In this document: piece by piece, positions 25,076 to 34,373 of the stretch
Position numbering within the stretch: position 1 is the first letter of the stretch
How the letters are laid out: the number at the start of each line of letters is the position of its first letter
Made by a program: the position numbers and the translations under genes
From: Rhodoplanes azumiensis
Lineage (GTDB): Bacteria > Pseudomonadota > Alphaproteobacteria > Rhizobiales > Xanthobacteraceae
Length of the DNA: 64,000 bases
Direction: 5' to 3'
Assembly (NCBI RefSeq): GCF_042682915.1
Contig: NZ_JBHUIW010000028.1
Coordinates: forward strand, 1 to 64,000
The notes under the pieces: generated by a model
Seen by the model: only the letters and a program-made list of their open reading frames with translations
What the model was told of the DNA's origin: nothing
Database searches by the model: none

Positions 25076-26199
25076 TCCAGATGGAAGGCGGAGTGGGGCC
25101 GAACCCCATCAAGGCCCCACGTGTCGCGACCGATCCGACGACGACCGATCCGGGCACGCCGGATCAGACCACGACCGACATCGCCAGAGAGGACACGATC
25201 CTCAGCCCGCGCTTCTACACCACCGACTACGCCGCCATGGATCGGCTCGACATCGGGGCGGTGCGGGCCGAGTGGGAGGCGATGCTGGCCGAGCTGCGCG
25301 CCGACCACAACAAGGGTCACTTCACCCGCGACGCCGAGTGGAAGGCCGATCTCGAGTCGCTGCCCGAGGGGCTGCGCCAGGAGTTCGTCGACTTCCTCGT
25401 CTCGTCGCTCACCGCCGAGTTCTCGGGCTGCGTGCTCTACGCCGAGATCAAGAAGCGCATCAAGAATCCCGACGTGCGGGATCTGTTCACCTACATGAGC
25501 CGCGACGAGGCGCGCCACGCCGGCTTCATAAACGACGCGCTCAAGGACTTCGGCATCGGGGTCGATCTCGGCTTCCTCAGCCGGGCGAAGAAGTACACTT
25601 ACTTTCGGCCGAAGTTCATCTTCTACGCGACCTATCTGTCGGAGAAGATCGGCTACGCCCGCTACATCACCATCTATCGTCAGCTCGAGCGCCATCCGGA
25701 TCGCCGCTTCCATCCGATCTTCAAGTGGTTCGAGAAGTGGTGCAACGACGAGTTCCGCCACGGCGAGGCCTTCGCGCTGCTGATGCGGGCCGACCCGCGC
25801 CTGATCTCGGGCGTCAACAAGCTGTGGATCCGCTTCTTCCTGCTCGCCGTGTTCGCCACCATGTATGTGCGCGACCACATGCGCCCCGAGTTCCACAAGG
25901 CGATCGGGATGGACCCGACGACCTACGACTTCGAGGTGTTCCGCAAGACCACCGAGATCTCGCGCCAGGTGTTCCCGCTGGAGCTCGACATCGATCGGCC
26001 GGAGTTCAAGGCCGGCCTCGACACGCTGTGGCGGATCGCCGAGGAGGGGGCCGCGGCGCGCGCCCGCGGCGGTGTCCTCGGGGCGCTGACGCGGGTTCGG
26101 CTCGGCGCCGTCGGCGCCTTCACGCTCGCCAGGCTCTATCTGCTGCCCGTCAAACAGAACACCTTGCCGGAGCGCGTGCGTCTCGCGCCCGCCTGGTAA
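25072..26199 (+). CDS. acsF: Aerobic Mg-protoporphyrin IX monomethyl ester cyclase
   Basis: Di-iron oxygenase that forms the fifth ring of bacteriochlorophyll using O2. The 375-residue protein has the two ExxH iron motifs, DEARHAGF (Glu146, His149) and NDEFRHGEAF (Glu227, His230), plus Glu in LTAEFSGC. The first 40 residues are Thr/Asp/Pro-rich and variable. The anaerobic cyclase BchE is not seen in the window, but this does not exclude it elsewhere. The start overlaps the preceding small gene and puhE follows after 19 bases. Confidence 0.96.
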   Translation: MIQMEGGVGPNPIKAPRVATDPTTTDPGTPDQTTTDIAREDTILSPRFYTTDYAAMDRLDIGAVRAEWEAMLAELRADHNKGHFTRDAEWKADLESLPEGLRQEFVDFLVSSLTAEFSGCVLYAEIKKRIKNPDVRDLFTYMSRDEARHAGFINDALKDFGIGVDLGFLSRAKKYTYFRPKFIFYATYLSEKIGYARYITIYRQLERHPDRRFHPIFKWFEKWCNDEFRHGEAFALLMRADPRLISGVNKLWIRFFLLAVFATMYVRDHMRPEFHKAIGMDPTTYDFEVFRKTTEISRQVFPLELDIDRPEFKAGLDTLWRIAEEGAAARARGGVLGALTRVRLGAVGAFTLARLYLLPVKQNTLPERVRLAPAW

Positions 26200-26218
26200 C
26201 GACGAAGGATCCGCCCGC

Positions 26219-27253
26219 GTGGTCCATTACGGCATCCCGATCCTGTACACGCTGTTCGTGTGGTGGTTCAGCACGGGCGTGATCCTGTTCCTCGACGGGC
26301 TGCCGAAGAAGACGTTTCCGTACAGCATCGCGGCCGCCGCGGTGCTGTACGGCCTCGCGCTGTGGGGCATCGCCGCGTCGAGCCGGGACATGACCGTGTT
26401 CGGCGCCTACTGCACCTTCACGTGCGGCCTGATCGTCTGGGGCTTCAACGAGATCACGTTCCTGATGGGCTACGTGACCGGCCCGCGCACCACGCCGTGC
26501 CCGCCCGACTGCAAGGGCTGGCGCCACTTCGTCCACGCCGTCGAGGCGATCCTCTGGCACGAGCTCGGCATCGTCGTGTCGGCCGTGCTGGTCGTCGCGG
26601 CGAGCTGGGGCGAGCCCAACCAGGTCGGCACCTGGACCTTCATGATCCTCTGGCTGATGCGGCTGTCGACCAAGCTCAACATCTTTCTCGGCGTGCCCAA
26701 CCTCGCCGAGGAGTTCCTGCCCGACCATCTCGCCTACATGAAGGGCTATTTCCGCAAGCGGCCGATGAACTGGCTGTTTCCGTTCACCGTGACGGCCTCG
26801 ACCGTGATCGCCGCCGTGCTGGCCGTGCAGGCCTCCGAGCTCGCGGCGACGGATCCGCATCAGGCCGCCGGCCTCACCTTCGTCGTCACCCTGATGTCGC
26901 TCGCCATCCTGGAGCACTGGTTCCTGGTGATGCCGATGTCGGTGGTGCCGCTGTGGCGCTGGGGCCTGAAGTCGCGCGAGTGGTTCCGCAGCCTCGGTCC
27001 GCGCCGCAACGGCACGCGCCGCGATCGTGCCGAACGCGCCGCTGCGACGGGCGATGCGGACACCCGCGGCGAAGGCGTCGGTCGCGGCATCGTCGTCGAG
27101 ATGGCACCCAAGGTCGAGACGACGCGTCTCGCGCGCCGCATCCCGCGCACCGGCGGCACGACGCTGTCGCTCTCCCTCTCGCTCGACGGCGGGCCGGACG
27201 ACCGCACGCTCCGCCCGCGCCCCGCCGCGGCTGCAGCGCCGCCGCGCGGGTAG
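26219..27253 (+). CDS. puhE: PuhE, DUF3623 membrane protein
   Basis: Integral membrane protein of the PuhE family, with seven to eight helices (about 1-250), linked genetically to bacteriochlorophyll production and core-complex formation in Rhodobacter. WWFSTGVILFLDGLP and GFNEITFLMGYVTGPR are characteristic, as is LSTKLNIFLGVPNL. The last 90 residues are basic and low-complexity and may be cytoplasmic. The start is GTG. It is the last gene of the superoperon; a hairpin (stem 27255-27261 with 27269-27275) follows the stop, though without a T-tract. Confidence 0.93.
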   Translation: MVHYGIPILYTLFVWWFSTGVILFLDGLPKKTFPYSIAAAAVLYGLALWGIAASSRDMTVFGAYCTFTCGLIVWGFNEITFLMGYVTGPRTTPCPPDCKGWRHFVHAVEAILWHELGIVVSAVLVVAASWGEPNQVGTWTFMILWLMRLSTKLNIFLGVPNLAEEFLPDHLAYMKGYFRKRPMNWLFPFTVTASTVIAAVLAVQASELAATDPHQAAGLTFVVTLMSLAILEHWFLVMPMSVVPLWRWGLKSREWFRSLGPRRNGTRRDRAERAAATGDADTRGEGVGRGIVVEMAPKVETTRLARRIPRTGGTTLSLSLSLDGGPDDRTLRPRPAAAAAPPRG

Positions 27254-27323
27254 GGGAGCCGACGTCACCGGCTCCGGGGACGATGTCCACGCCGTCTGCT
27301 GTCGGGACCGGGGCTTCGTGACG

Positions 27324-27941
27324 CTATCGCGCCACCCGGGGCCGTAGCGGCGTGCCGTCGTAGAGGGCGGTGACCGGGCAGGCGAGGCCGAACGCCGGCA
27401 ATGACAGCGTGTCCTCCGCGCCCAGCGTCTGGATGGTCCAGACGAACGGGCCGCGCGACAGAACCTGCACCTCGATGCGCTCCTGCTCGACGATCAGCAC
27501 GGCGTCACAGGAGGGGTGCGCCTGGTAGATGTCGCGCTTGACGTCGATCCAGCTCCGCGCGGTGCCCGGCACCCGGACCTCGTCGCTCTCGGAGACGATC
27601 TCGGCGAGCAGATAGGCGCGTGCGACGAAGCGCTGGCCGGCCGCGTAGTCGGCGTCGATCACGCCGACATCGGGCTCGGGCCTGAAGTCGCCGGAGCCGA
27701 GGTCGAGCCCGGGCCGCTGTGTCGCGAGCCGGGTCGGATCATGGGCGGCGAGGGCGTCGTTGAGGAGCCGTTCGAGATTTCCGGCGATGCGATTGTGGGC
27801 GATCGTCGGCGGCGTCATCATCATCGGAACACCGGCGATCAGCTCCCAGCGCTCGTGATCGGGACGGCCGTCCTGGAAGCGGCGAAACGCTTCGTCGGAC
27901 ATCTGGCCGGCCCGGGCCGGCTCGTGAGGTGCGACGCCCAT
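27324..27941 (-). CDS. Uma2-family (DUF820) putative nuclease
   Basis: A 205-residue protein of the Uma2 family, which has the PD-(D/E)xK nuclease fold; most members have no known role. RPDHERWELIAGVPMMMTPP near the start, PEPDVGVID in the middle and LLAEIVSES, then a Lys in WIDVKRDIY give the expected Asp...Glu-x-(Val/Ser)...Lys order. The start at 27941 is preferred over 28007 because the upstream part is not conserved in such proteins. It is convergent with puhE and marks the end of the photosynthesis cluster. Such genes often move between genomes. Confidence 0.85.
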   Translation of the reverse strand: MGVAPHEPARAGQMSDEAFRRFQDGRPDHERWELIAGVPMMMTPPTIAHNRIAGNLERLLNDALAAHDPTRLATQRPGLDLGSGDFRPEPDVGVIDADYAAGQRFVARAYLLAEIVSESDEVRVPGTARSWIDVKRDIYQAHPSCDAVLIVEQERIEVQVLSRGPFVWTIQTLGAEDTLSLPAFGLACPVTALYDGTPLRPRVAR

Positions 27942-28052
27942 CGCGTGCTCCGCGCGGCCGCGTCGGCCGATGCCGGCGAGCCTAGGCCAATTCCCGCACG
28001 CCGGCAAACGGCCCCGGACGAGCCGGTCGCGCGAAACGCCCGCGCCCGTGCG

Positions 28053-28088
28053 AAAACGCCCCGGCGGAGGGTCCGCGCGGGGCGTTTC
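28053..28088 (-). terminator. Intrinsic terminator of rpmB
   Basis: An inverted repeat pairs AAACGCCCC with GGGGCGTTT, with a further GCGGA/TCCGC stem inside the loop; on the minus strand the hairpin ends in TTTTC. It lies about 50 bases past the rpmB stop. Confidence 0.7.
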
Positions 28089-28136
28089 GAATTCGACGGG
28101 AGCGATCGCCGGCGTCTGCGCGCCGGCCGGCCTCTG

Positions 28137-28448
28137 TCAGCTCGCGGCCGAAACCTCGGCCTTGGCGGCCACGGCCTTCTTGGCCACCTGCCGCTTGAGC
28201 AGCAGGGCGCGCGGCGACAGCTCGGTGTCGCGCGCCTTGAGCAGGAACGCGTCGAGGCCGCCCCGGTGATCGACGCTCTTGAGCGCGTTCGCCGAGATGC
28301 GCAGGCGCACGCCGCGGCCGAGCGCCTCGGACTGCAGCGTCACGTTGACCAGGTTCGGCAGGAAGCGCCGCTTCGTCTTGATGTTGGAGTGGCTGACCGT
28401 GTGGCCGACGAGCGCCCCCTTCCCGGTCAGTTCGCACCGTCGCGACAT
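28137..28448 (-). CDS. rpmB: 50S ribosomal protein L28
   Basis: Ribosomal protein L28 of the large subunit. The 103-residue protein begins MSRRCELTGKGALVGHTVSH, seen here up to the twenty-residue limit, followed by SNIKTKRRFLPNL, the family signature. The C-terminal Lys/Ala-rich tail after RDTELSPRALLLKRQV is usual in alphaproteobacteria. The start at 28448 is chosen from the family; the frame is open further upstream to 28568 but without similarity. It is a single-gene unit. Confidence 0.97.
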   Translation of the reverse strand: MSRRCELTGKGALVGHTVSHSNIKTKRRFLPNLVNVTLQSEALGRGVRLRISANALKSVDHRGGLDAFLLKARDTELSPRALLLKRQVAKKAVAAKAEVSAAS

Positions 28449-28715
28449 GGAAACCTCGATGATGTCTGTAAATTCGGCGGCCTTGCGCGCGCACAAGGCC
28501 GGGACGCGAGCCGAAGCTCGATCCGGGATCGCGGACGTATAGAGAGGGGGAGCCGCAGCGTCAAGCACGCGGACGGCCGGAAACGCGGTCGTTTCGGGCC
28601 GATCCGCCTTGCCGAAACATCATAGAAACGACGTATTCGAACCCGACACAGGCTCGGTCGCCGACCATCGCCACGCCGACATCGCCATAGCGCCCCCGCG
28701 AGGATCCGCACCCCC

Positions 28716-29570
28716 GTGTCGTCCGGCCGTCTCGTCACCCGCCCGCTTCTGTGCGCCTTGGTTGCGTTTCTCGGCCTCGGCGCCGTGGCGCCGGCGATGG
28801 CGCAGGGCAAGCTCGACGCCCGTTACACGGCGACGCTGTCCGGCATCCCGATCGGCCGCGGCGCCTGGGTCATCGACATCGCCGACGACCAGTACACGGC
28901 CGCCGCGAGCGGCACCACGGCCGGCATCGTCCGCCTGTTCGCCAGCGGTCAGGGGTCGAGCGCCTCGCGCGGCCATGTCCGCCGCGGCAACCTGCTGCCG
29001 TCCACCTACGCGTCGAGCCTGACCTCGGACAAGAAGTCCGAGGAGCTGCGCATCGTCCTGCAGAACGGCACCGTCAAGGACGTCTCCGTCGAGCCGCCGT
29101 CGCCGCCGCAGCCGGAGCGGCTGCCCGTCACCGACGCCCATCGGCGCGGCGTCACCGATCCGATGAGCGCCGCCCTGATGACGGTCGGGGGCGCCGCCCA
29201 GCCGATCGGCACGGAGGCCTGCGCCCGCACGCTGCCGATCTTCGACGGCCGCATGCGCTTCGACCTGCAGCTCGCCTTCAAGCGCTTCGAGACCGTGAAG
29301 TCCGAGCGCGGCTATGCCGGGCCCGTGGCGGTCTGCGCCGTCACCTTCACGCCGATCGCCGGCTATATCCCGGACCGGCCCGCCATCGTCTACCTGGCGC
29401 GCCAGCGCGACATGGAGATCTGGCTGGCGCCGCTCGCCGGCACCCGTGTCGTGGTCCCCTACAAGATCGTCATCCCGACGCCGTTCGGTCTCGGGGTGCT
29501 GGAGGCGACCCAGTTCGTCGCGACCTCGGGCTCGACGCGACCGACGCCCACCAGCGCGCGCATCCCCTGA
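28716..29570 (+). CDS. DUF3108 domain secreted protein
   Basis: A 284-residue protein with an N-terminal signal peptide (hydrophobic 10-25, cleavage after APAMAQ). The rest matches the DUF3108 pattern of Hyphomicrobiales: a beta-rich domain starting YTATLSGIPIGRGAW, with SGTTAGIVRLFASG and later IAGYIPDRPAIVYLAR. It is likely periplasmic. The start is GTG at 28716. Function is unknown. It diverges from rpmB, with 267 bases between. Confidence 0.85.
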   Translation: MSSGRLVTRPLLCALVAFLGLGAVAPAMAQGKLDARYTATLSGIPIGRGAWVIDIADDQYTAAASGTTAGIVRLFASGQGSSASRGHVRRGNLLPSTYASSLTSDKKSEELRIVLQNGTVKDVSVEPPSPPQPERLPVTDAHRRGVTDPMSAALMTVGGAAQPIGTEACARTLPIFDGRMRFDLQLAFKRFETVKSERGYAGPVAVCAVTFTPIAGYIPDRPAIVYLARQRDMEIWLAPLAGTRVVVPYKIVIPTPFGLGVLEATQFVATSGSTRPTPTSARIP

Positions 29571-29689
29571 GCCCTGCACGTCGGCGCCGTCGTGTTAACC
29601 GTCACCGCGCCGATGCGGCCCGGACGCGAGCGGGTCGCTACTTCATCTGGGTCGGCGGCGGCGGCGAAACCGAGATGTGGAGGAGAACG

Positions 29690-29715
29690 AATCTCGACTC
29701 GGGTCGAGTCAGCGA
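29690..29715. other. Small palindrome in the intergenic region
   Basis: CTCGAC-N4-GTCGAG is a perfect six-base inverted repeat near 29694-29709, in the gap before the helicase gene. There is no T-tract, so it is not a standard terminator; it could be an operator. Confidence 0.35.
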
Positions 29716-30008
29716 TTCGGGCGCGATTCGTTCGAGAGTCGTTCCAAGGGCTTAACGGGGACGGACGGCGCCGCGCGAAAGCGTCGCATTCCGGGACAGG
29801 GCTCCCCACCTTTGCTCCGGAAACACGTCGCGAGAGGCGAGGCGAGGCTTGGGTGCGCGGACGAAAGCGGCTAAGAGAGAGCCGCCGGTGCATGCCTTCC
29901 GTCGGAAAAGACGCGGATTCCGACGGGGCGCCGGCAGGCCCGCGCGGTCGCGGCGGGCGAGACGCGCCGTCCGGTACAGCGCCGCCCGGACAGGAACGGA
30001 CCCGGACA

Positions 30009-30128
30009 TGACGTCTTTCTCCTCGACGTCCGCCTTCACGACGTCATTGGTCGCGACGTCGCTCGACCCGACGTCTCTCGACCTGACGTCGTCGGACCCG
30101 ATGTCGTCGGACCCGATGCTTCGGAGAC
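30009..30128. repeat. 15-bp tandem repeat, about eight units, intergenic
   Basis: Eight consecutive 15-base units begin with (C/T)GACGTC or its CGATGTC variant; the best conserved pair reads CGACGTC(G/T)CTCGACC. The palindrome GACGTC recurs every 15 bases in six of the units. The first three and the last unit are the most diverged, as expected for an array that grows from its middle. It lies about 100 bases upstream of the helicase start. Same period as the arrays at 3487, 12034 and 35161. Confidence 0.85.
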
Positions 30129-30229
30129 GGCCCCGAGAGGCTTCGCCGCGCGCCGTCGCTCGCGATCCGGCGCGTCCCTTCTCGTGCCGCACGCCGGCCT
30201 GACCGCGGCACCCCGGTCCAGAACAGCCG

Positions 30230-33200
30230 ATGCCCATCAGTTTCTCGTCCCCTTCCGTCCGCGACAGCCGGGCCCGCGGCGCCGGCGTCACCGCCGTGCT
30301 CGGCCCGACCAACACGGGCAAGACGCATCTCGCCATCGAGCGGATGCTCGGCCATTCGTCCGGGCTGATCGGCTTGCCGCTGCGCCTGCTGGCGCGCGAA
30401 GTCTACAACAAGATCGTCGACCGGGTCGGTCCCGACGCCGTCGCGCTGATCACCGGCGAGGAGAAGATCAAGCCGGCGCATCCGCGCTACTGGGTGTCGA
30501 CCGTCGAGGCGATGCCGCGCGATCTCGACGTCGCCTTCGTGGCGGTCGACGAGGTGCAGCTCGGCTCCGATCTCGACCGCGGCCACGTCTTCACCGACCG
30601 CATCCTCAACCGGCGCGGCCGCGAGGAGACGCTGGTGCTCGGCGCCGCGACCATGCGGGGCATGGTCGACAAGCTGCTGCCCGGCGCCAACGTGATCTCG
30701 CGCCCGCGCCTGTCGCAGCTCGCCTTCGCGGGCGAGAAGAAGCTGTCGCGGCTGCCGCGCCGCACCGCCATCGTCGCGTTCTCGGCGGAAGAGGTCTACG
30801 CCATCGCCGAGCTGATCCGCCGCCAGCGCGGTGGCGCCGCGGTGGTGCTGGGTGCGCTCTCGCCGCGGACCCGGAACGCCCAGGTCGCGCTCTACCAGTC
30901 CGGCGACGTCGACTATCTGGTCGCCACCGACGCGATCGGCATGGGCCTCAATCTCGATGTCGACCACGTCGCCTTCGCGTCCGACCGCAAGTTCGACGGC
31001 TACCAGTACCGCAAGCTCAACCCGGCCGAGCTCGGCCAGATCGCCGGCCGCGCCGGCCGCGCGACGCGCGACGGCACCTTCGGCACCACCGGGCGCTGCC
31101 CGCCGTTCGAGCAGGAGCTCGTCCAGGCGCTGGAGAGCCACGCCTTCGATTCGGTGAAGGTTCTGCAGTGGCGCAACACCGATCTCGACTTCGCCTCGCT
31201 CGGTGCGCTGTCGGCCTCGCTCGCCATGACGCCGACCCTGCCCGGGCTGACGCGGGCGCCGGTCGCCGAGGACATCCTGGTGCTCGAGCATGCGATGCGC
31301 GACGACGCGGTGCGCGACCTCGCGCGTCGGCCGGCCGACATCGCGCGCCTGTGGGACACCTGTCAGGTGCCGGACTATCGAAAGATATCGCCTGCCGCGC
31401 ACGCCGAGATGGTCGTCACCCTCTTTGGATTCCTGGCGCGCGAGGGTACGATCCCCACCGACTGGTTTTCGCGGCAGGTCGCCCTTGCGGATCACACCGA
31501 GGGCGGTATCGATACCCTGTCTACGCGAATTGCTCACATCCGGACCTGGACCTTCGTCGCCAACCGTCCGGACTGGCTCGGCGATCCCGAGCACTGGCAG
31601 GGCGTCACCCGTGCCATCGAGGACAAGCTCTCGGACGCCTTGCACGAGCGCCTGGCCGAACGATTCATCGACCGCCGCACCAGCGTCCTGATGCGGCGTC
31701 TGCGAGAGAATGCGATGTTGGAAACAGAGATCACCAAGACGGGCGAGGTCGTCGTCGAGGGGCACGTGATCGGCCGGCTCGACGGCTTCCGCTTCGCACC
31801 GGAGGCGACGACCGGAAGCACCGACAGCAAGGCGCTCTCCGCCGCCGCCCAGAAGGCGCTGGCCGGTGAGATCGACGCCCGTGCCGGACGCCTCGCCCAC
31901 GCGCCCGACAGCCAGTTCGTGCTGGCCTCCAACGGGCTGATCCGCTGGATGGGCGAGCCGGTCGCGAAGCTCTTGGCCGGCGACAACATTCTCCGCCCGC
32001 GGGTGAAGATCCTCGCCGACGAGCATCTGAGCGGCGCCGCCCTGGAGCACGTCCAGACCCGGCTGGATCTCTGGACCCGCACCCATGTCGAGCGCATCCT
32101 GGCGCCGCTGTTCGTGCTCGGCGCCGCCGAGGACGTCACCGGCATCGCCCGCGGCATCGCGTTCCAGCTCGTCGAGGCGCTCGGCGTGCTGGAGCGCTTC
32201 AAGATCGCCGAGGAGCTGAAGGGGCTCGACCAGGCCCAGCGCGCGACGCTGCGCAAGCACGGCGTGCGGTTCGGCGCCTATCATGTCTACGTCCCGGCGC
32301 TGCTCAAGCCGGCGCCGCGCGCGCTCGCCGCCGAGTTGTGGGCGCTCAAGCACGGCGACGTCGACACCTCCGGGCTCGACGACCTGCAGCGGCTCGCCGC
32401 CTCGGGCCGCACCTCCTTCGCGGTCGACAAGGCGGTGCCGCGCACCCTCTACCGCACCATCGGCTACCGGGTGTGCGGCGAGCGCGCCGTCCGGGTCGAT
32501 ATCCTGGAGCGGCTCGCCGACCTGATCCGCCCGGCGCTCGCCTGGCGGCCCAACGCCCCGGGTGACAAGCCGGCCGGCGCCTTCGACGGCACCGGCTTCG
32601 TCGTCACCCAGGCCATGACCTCGCTCACCGGGTCGTCCGGCGAGGATCTCGCCTCGATCCTCAAGGCGCTCGGCTACCGGGTCGAGCGCCGGCCGAAGCC
32701 GCCGGAGGCCCCGGCCGAGGCCAAGGTCGAGGCGACGGCACCCACAGCCGAGACCGTCGCGACCGAGAACACGACCGAGAACACGACCGAGACGCCGGCC
32801 GAGCCCGCGGCGGACGACGCGCCGGCCGGCGATGCGGCTGCCGACGAGAGCGTGGCGGTGGTCGATACGGTCGTCGCCGACGCGCCGGTCGCTCCGGATG
32901 CCGAGCCGGTTCGGACCGAGCCGGTCACGGCCGATTCGGTCGCCGAGGCGGAGGCGGTGTCGTTGGCGCCCGAGCCGGACGCCGTGGCGGCCGCATCCGA
33001 GGCCGAAGCCTCCGACGCCGAGGCTCCCGCGGCCGAAACGTCCGAGATTGTGCCGGAGGCATCCGCCGAATCCACTGCCGCCGGCGAGCAGCCGGCCACC
33101 GAAGGCGCGGCCGACGCAAGAACCGAGGCGGGCGCGGAGCCGGCCGCGGCCACGCCGGCCGAGCCGCAGTTCATCGAGATCTGGCGTCCCGGCCGTCCGC

Positions 33201-33682
33201 ACGAGGAGCGGCGCGGTGGACCGAAGCGTCATCATCGCGGCGCCCCGGGCCGTCGTCCGGAGGGCCAGCCCGCCGCGGCCGCGGCGGTCCCGGGCGCGCC
33301 GGCGGGCGAGCCAGAGCCGGCGGCGGAGCGCACCGAGGCGCGCGGCGACCGGCCTGCTCGCGGTGGCCGTGGCGACCGCAACGACCGCGGCGACAGGGGC
33401 GAGCGACGCGACCGTGGCGAGCGCCACGATCGCGGCGAGGGCGATCGGCAGGCGCGCGGGCGTCCGCGCGGCGGCCCGGATCGCGACCGCTCCGACCGGC
33501 CGCGTCACGAGGGCGGCCGCCGGCCCGATCGGCAGGATCGCGGCGAGCGTCCGCCGCGCACCTATCAGAGCCGCGACGAGCGGGCCGACCGGAGCAACAA
33601 GGAGCCGGATCCGAACTCCCCGTTCGCCAAGCTCGCCGCCCTCAAGGCGCAGCTCGAGGCGAGCGCCAAGGAGAAACACTGA
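30230..33682 (+). CDS. SUV3-like RNA helicase with RG-rich tail
   Basis: Superfamily 2 helicase of the SUV3 type, related to the mitochondrial RNA degradosome helicase. The 1150-residue protein has the Walker A motif GPTNTGKTHLA (about 24-34), DEVQ box (VDEVQLGSD), and motif VI QIAGRAGRATRDG. A SUV3 C-terminal region follows (about 350-800). Residues of about 820-990 are Ala/Glu/Thr-rich, and about 1000-1130 carry many Arg-Gly and Asp-Arg-Gly repeats, a typical RNA-binding tail. The S4 protein gene follows after 20 bases, which suggests a joint role in RNA handling. Confidence 0.92.
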   Translation: MPISFSSPSVRDSRARGAGVTAVLGPTNTGKTHLAIERMLGHSSGLIGLPLRLLAREVYNKIVDRVGPDAVALITGEEKIKPAHPRYWVSTVEAMPRDLDVAFVAVDEVQLGSDLDRGHVFTDRILNRRGREETLVLGAATMRGMVDKLLPGANVISRPRLSQLAFAGEKKLSRLPRRTAIVAFSAEEVYAIAELIRRQRGGAAVVLGALSPRTRNAQVALYQSGDVDYLVATDAIGMGLNLDVDHVAFASDRKFDGYQYRKLNPAELGQIAGRAGRATRDGTFGTTGRCPPFEQELVQALESHAFDSVKVLQWRNTDLDFASLGALSASLAMTPTLPGLTRAPVAEDILVLEHAMRDDAVRDLARRPADIARLWDTCQVPDYRKISPAAHAEMVVTLFGFLAREGTIPTDWFSRQVALADHTEGGIDTLSTRIAHIRTWTFVANRPDWLGDPEHWQGVTRAIEDKLSDALHERLAERFIDRRTSVLMRRLRENAMLETEITKTGEVVVEGHVIGRLDGFRFAPEATTGSTDSKALSAAAQKALAGEIDARAGRLAHAPDSQFVLASNGLIRWMGEPVAKLLAGDNILRPRVKILADEHLSGAALEHVQTRLDLWTRTHVERILAPLFVLGAAEDVTGIARGIAFQLVEALGVLERFKIAEELKGLDQAQRATLRKHGVRFGAYHVYVPALLKPAPRALAAELWALKHGDVDTSGLDDLQRLAASGRTSFAVDKAVPRTLYRTIGYRVCGERAVRVDILERLADLIRPALAWRPNAPGDKPAGAFDGTGFVVTQAMTSLTGSSGEDLASILKALGYRVERRPKPPEAPAEAKVEATAPTAETVATENTTENTTETPAEPAADDAPAGDAAADESVAVVDTVVADAPVAPDAEPVRTEPVTADSVAEAEAVSLAPEPDAVAAASEAEASDAEAPAAETSEIVPEASAESTAAGEQPATEGAADARTEAGAEPAAATPAEPQFIEIWRPGRPHEERRGGPKRHHRGAPGRRPEGQPAAAAAVPGAPAGEPEPAAERTEARGDRPARGGRGDRNDRGDRGERRDRGERHDRGEGDRQARGRPRGGPDRDRSDRPRHEGGRRPDRQDRGERPPRTYQSRDERADRSNKEPDPNSPFAKLAALKAQLEASAKEKH

Positions 33683-33702
33683 GCCGCGGAGAGCACCGGC
33701 CC

Positions 33703-34083
33703 GTGGCCGACGGCGACCGCCAGCGCATCGACAAGTGGCTGTGGCACGCCCGGGTGGTGCGCACCCGCAGCGCCGCCGCCGCCCTCGCGGCGGCCGGCCA
33801 TGTCCGGATCAACGGGATGCGCATCGACGCGGCGAGCCGAACCGTGAAGCGCGGCGACGTGGTGACGGTGGCGCTCGACCGCCAGGTCCGGGTGCTGGCC
33901 GTCACCGGCTTCGCCGAGCGGCGCGGCTCGGCGACCGACGCGCAGGCGCTGTTCCGCGACGAGACGATCCGGCCGGAGGTGTCTCCCGAGCCGGCCGGGG
34001 CGGGATCGCGCGAGACCGGCGCCGGGCGGCCGACCAAGCGGGAGCGTCGCGCCCTCGACCGCCTGCACGGCGACGACGATTGA
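33703..34083 (+). CDS. S4-domain RNA-binding protein (Hsp15-like)
   Basis: A 126-residue basic protein with an S4 RNA-binding domain at the N terminus (RQRIDKWLWHARVVRTRSAA, about 6-25) as in Hsp15 (HslR), which rescues stalled 50S subunits carrying peptidyl-tRNA. The C-terminal half is charged with KRERRALDRL. The start is GTG at 33703, 20 bases after the helicase stop. A role in ribosome recycling is known for the family; here it is inference from the domain. Confidence 0.9.
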   Translation: MADGDRQRIDKWLWHARVVRTRSAAAALAAAGHVRINGMRIDAASRTVKRGDVVTVALDRQVRVLAVTGFAERRGSATDAQALFRDETIRPEVSPEPAGAGSRETGAGRPTKRERRALDRLHGDDD

Positions 34084-34373
34084 CCGACGGCGCCAGTGGT
34101 GCCCGAGGGGCCGCTGGACGCCTCGCCCGGCGTGGCGGGGGCGACCTGCGACCGACCCCGAGCGCGAACTTTTTCGGCCTGCGGTTAACGAAAGGGTGTG
34201 CCCGAGCCCACGATCCGGGCCGATTTCGGCTGGTCCGGGGCGATTCGCGGCCGAGCCGACGCGGGGTGCCGGTCGGCTCGCTTTTTCGTCGCGCCACCGA
34301 CCCGTTCGCTTGCGCGTGCGATGCCGATGCGCTAGGCACAGGCAAAACTGGGCCCTGTCGGCCGGAGTCGAAG

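Larger units (their letters stand above)
29571..30229. other. Long intergenic region with 15-bp repeats
   Basis: This is 659 bases with no supported gene. It contains the 15-bp repeat at 30009-30128 and a small palindrome CTCGAC-N4-GTCGAG near 29695. Frames are open on both strands across the repeat; the plus-strand frame reads Thr-Ser-Leu-Asp-Pro-like and the minus-strand frame Gly-Ser-Asp-Asp-Val-like pentads. No ribosome site or family supports either. It also must hold the promoter of the helicase gene. Confidence 0.55.

Noticed and set aside
27324..27941. Uma2 gene as a sign of a mobile element or defence island
   Set aside because: No integrase, transposase, repeats or tRNA is near, and such genes are common as singletons.
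29752..30336. Minus-strand frame with Gly-Ser-Asp-Asp-Val pentads across the 30009 repeat, and a plus-strand frame of 117 residues
   Set aside because: Both follow from the 15-bp period. One overlaps the helicase start, neither has family support.
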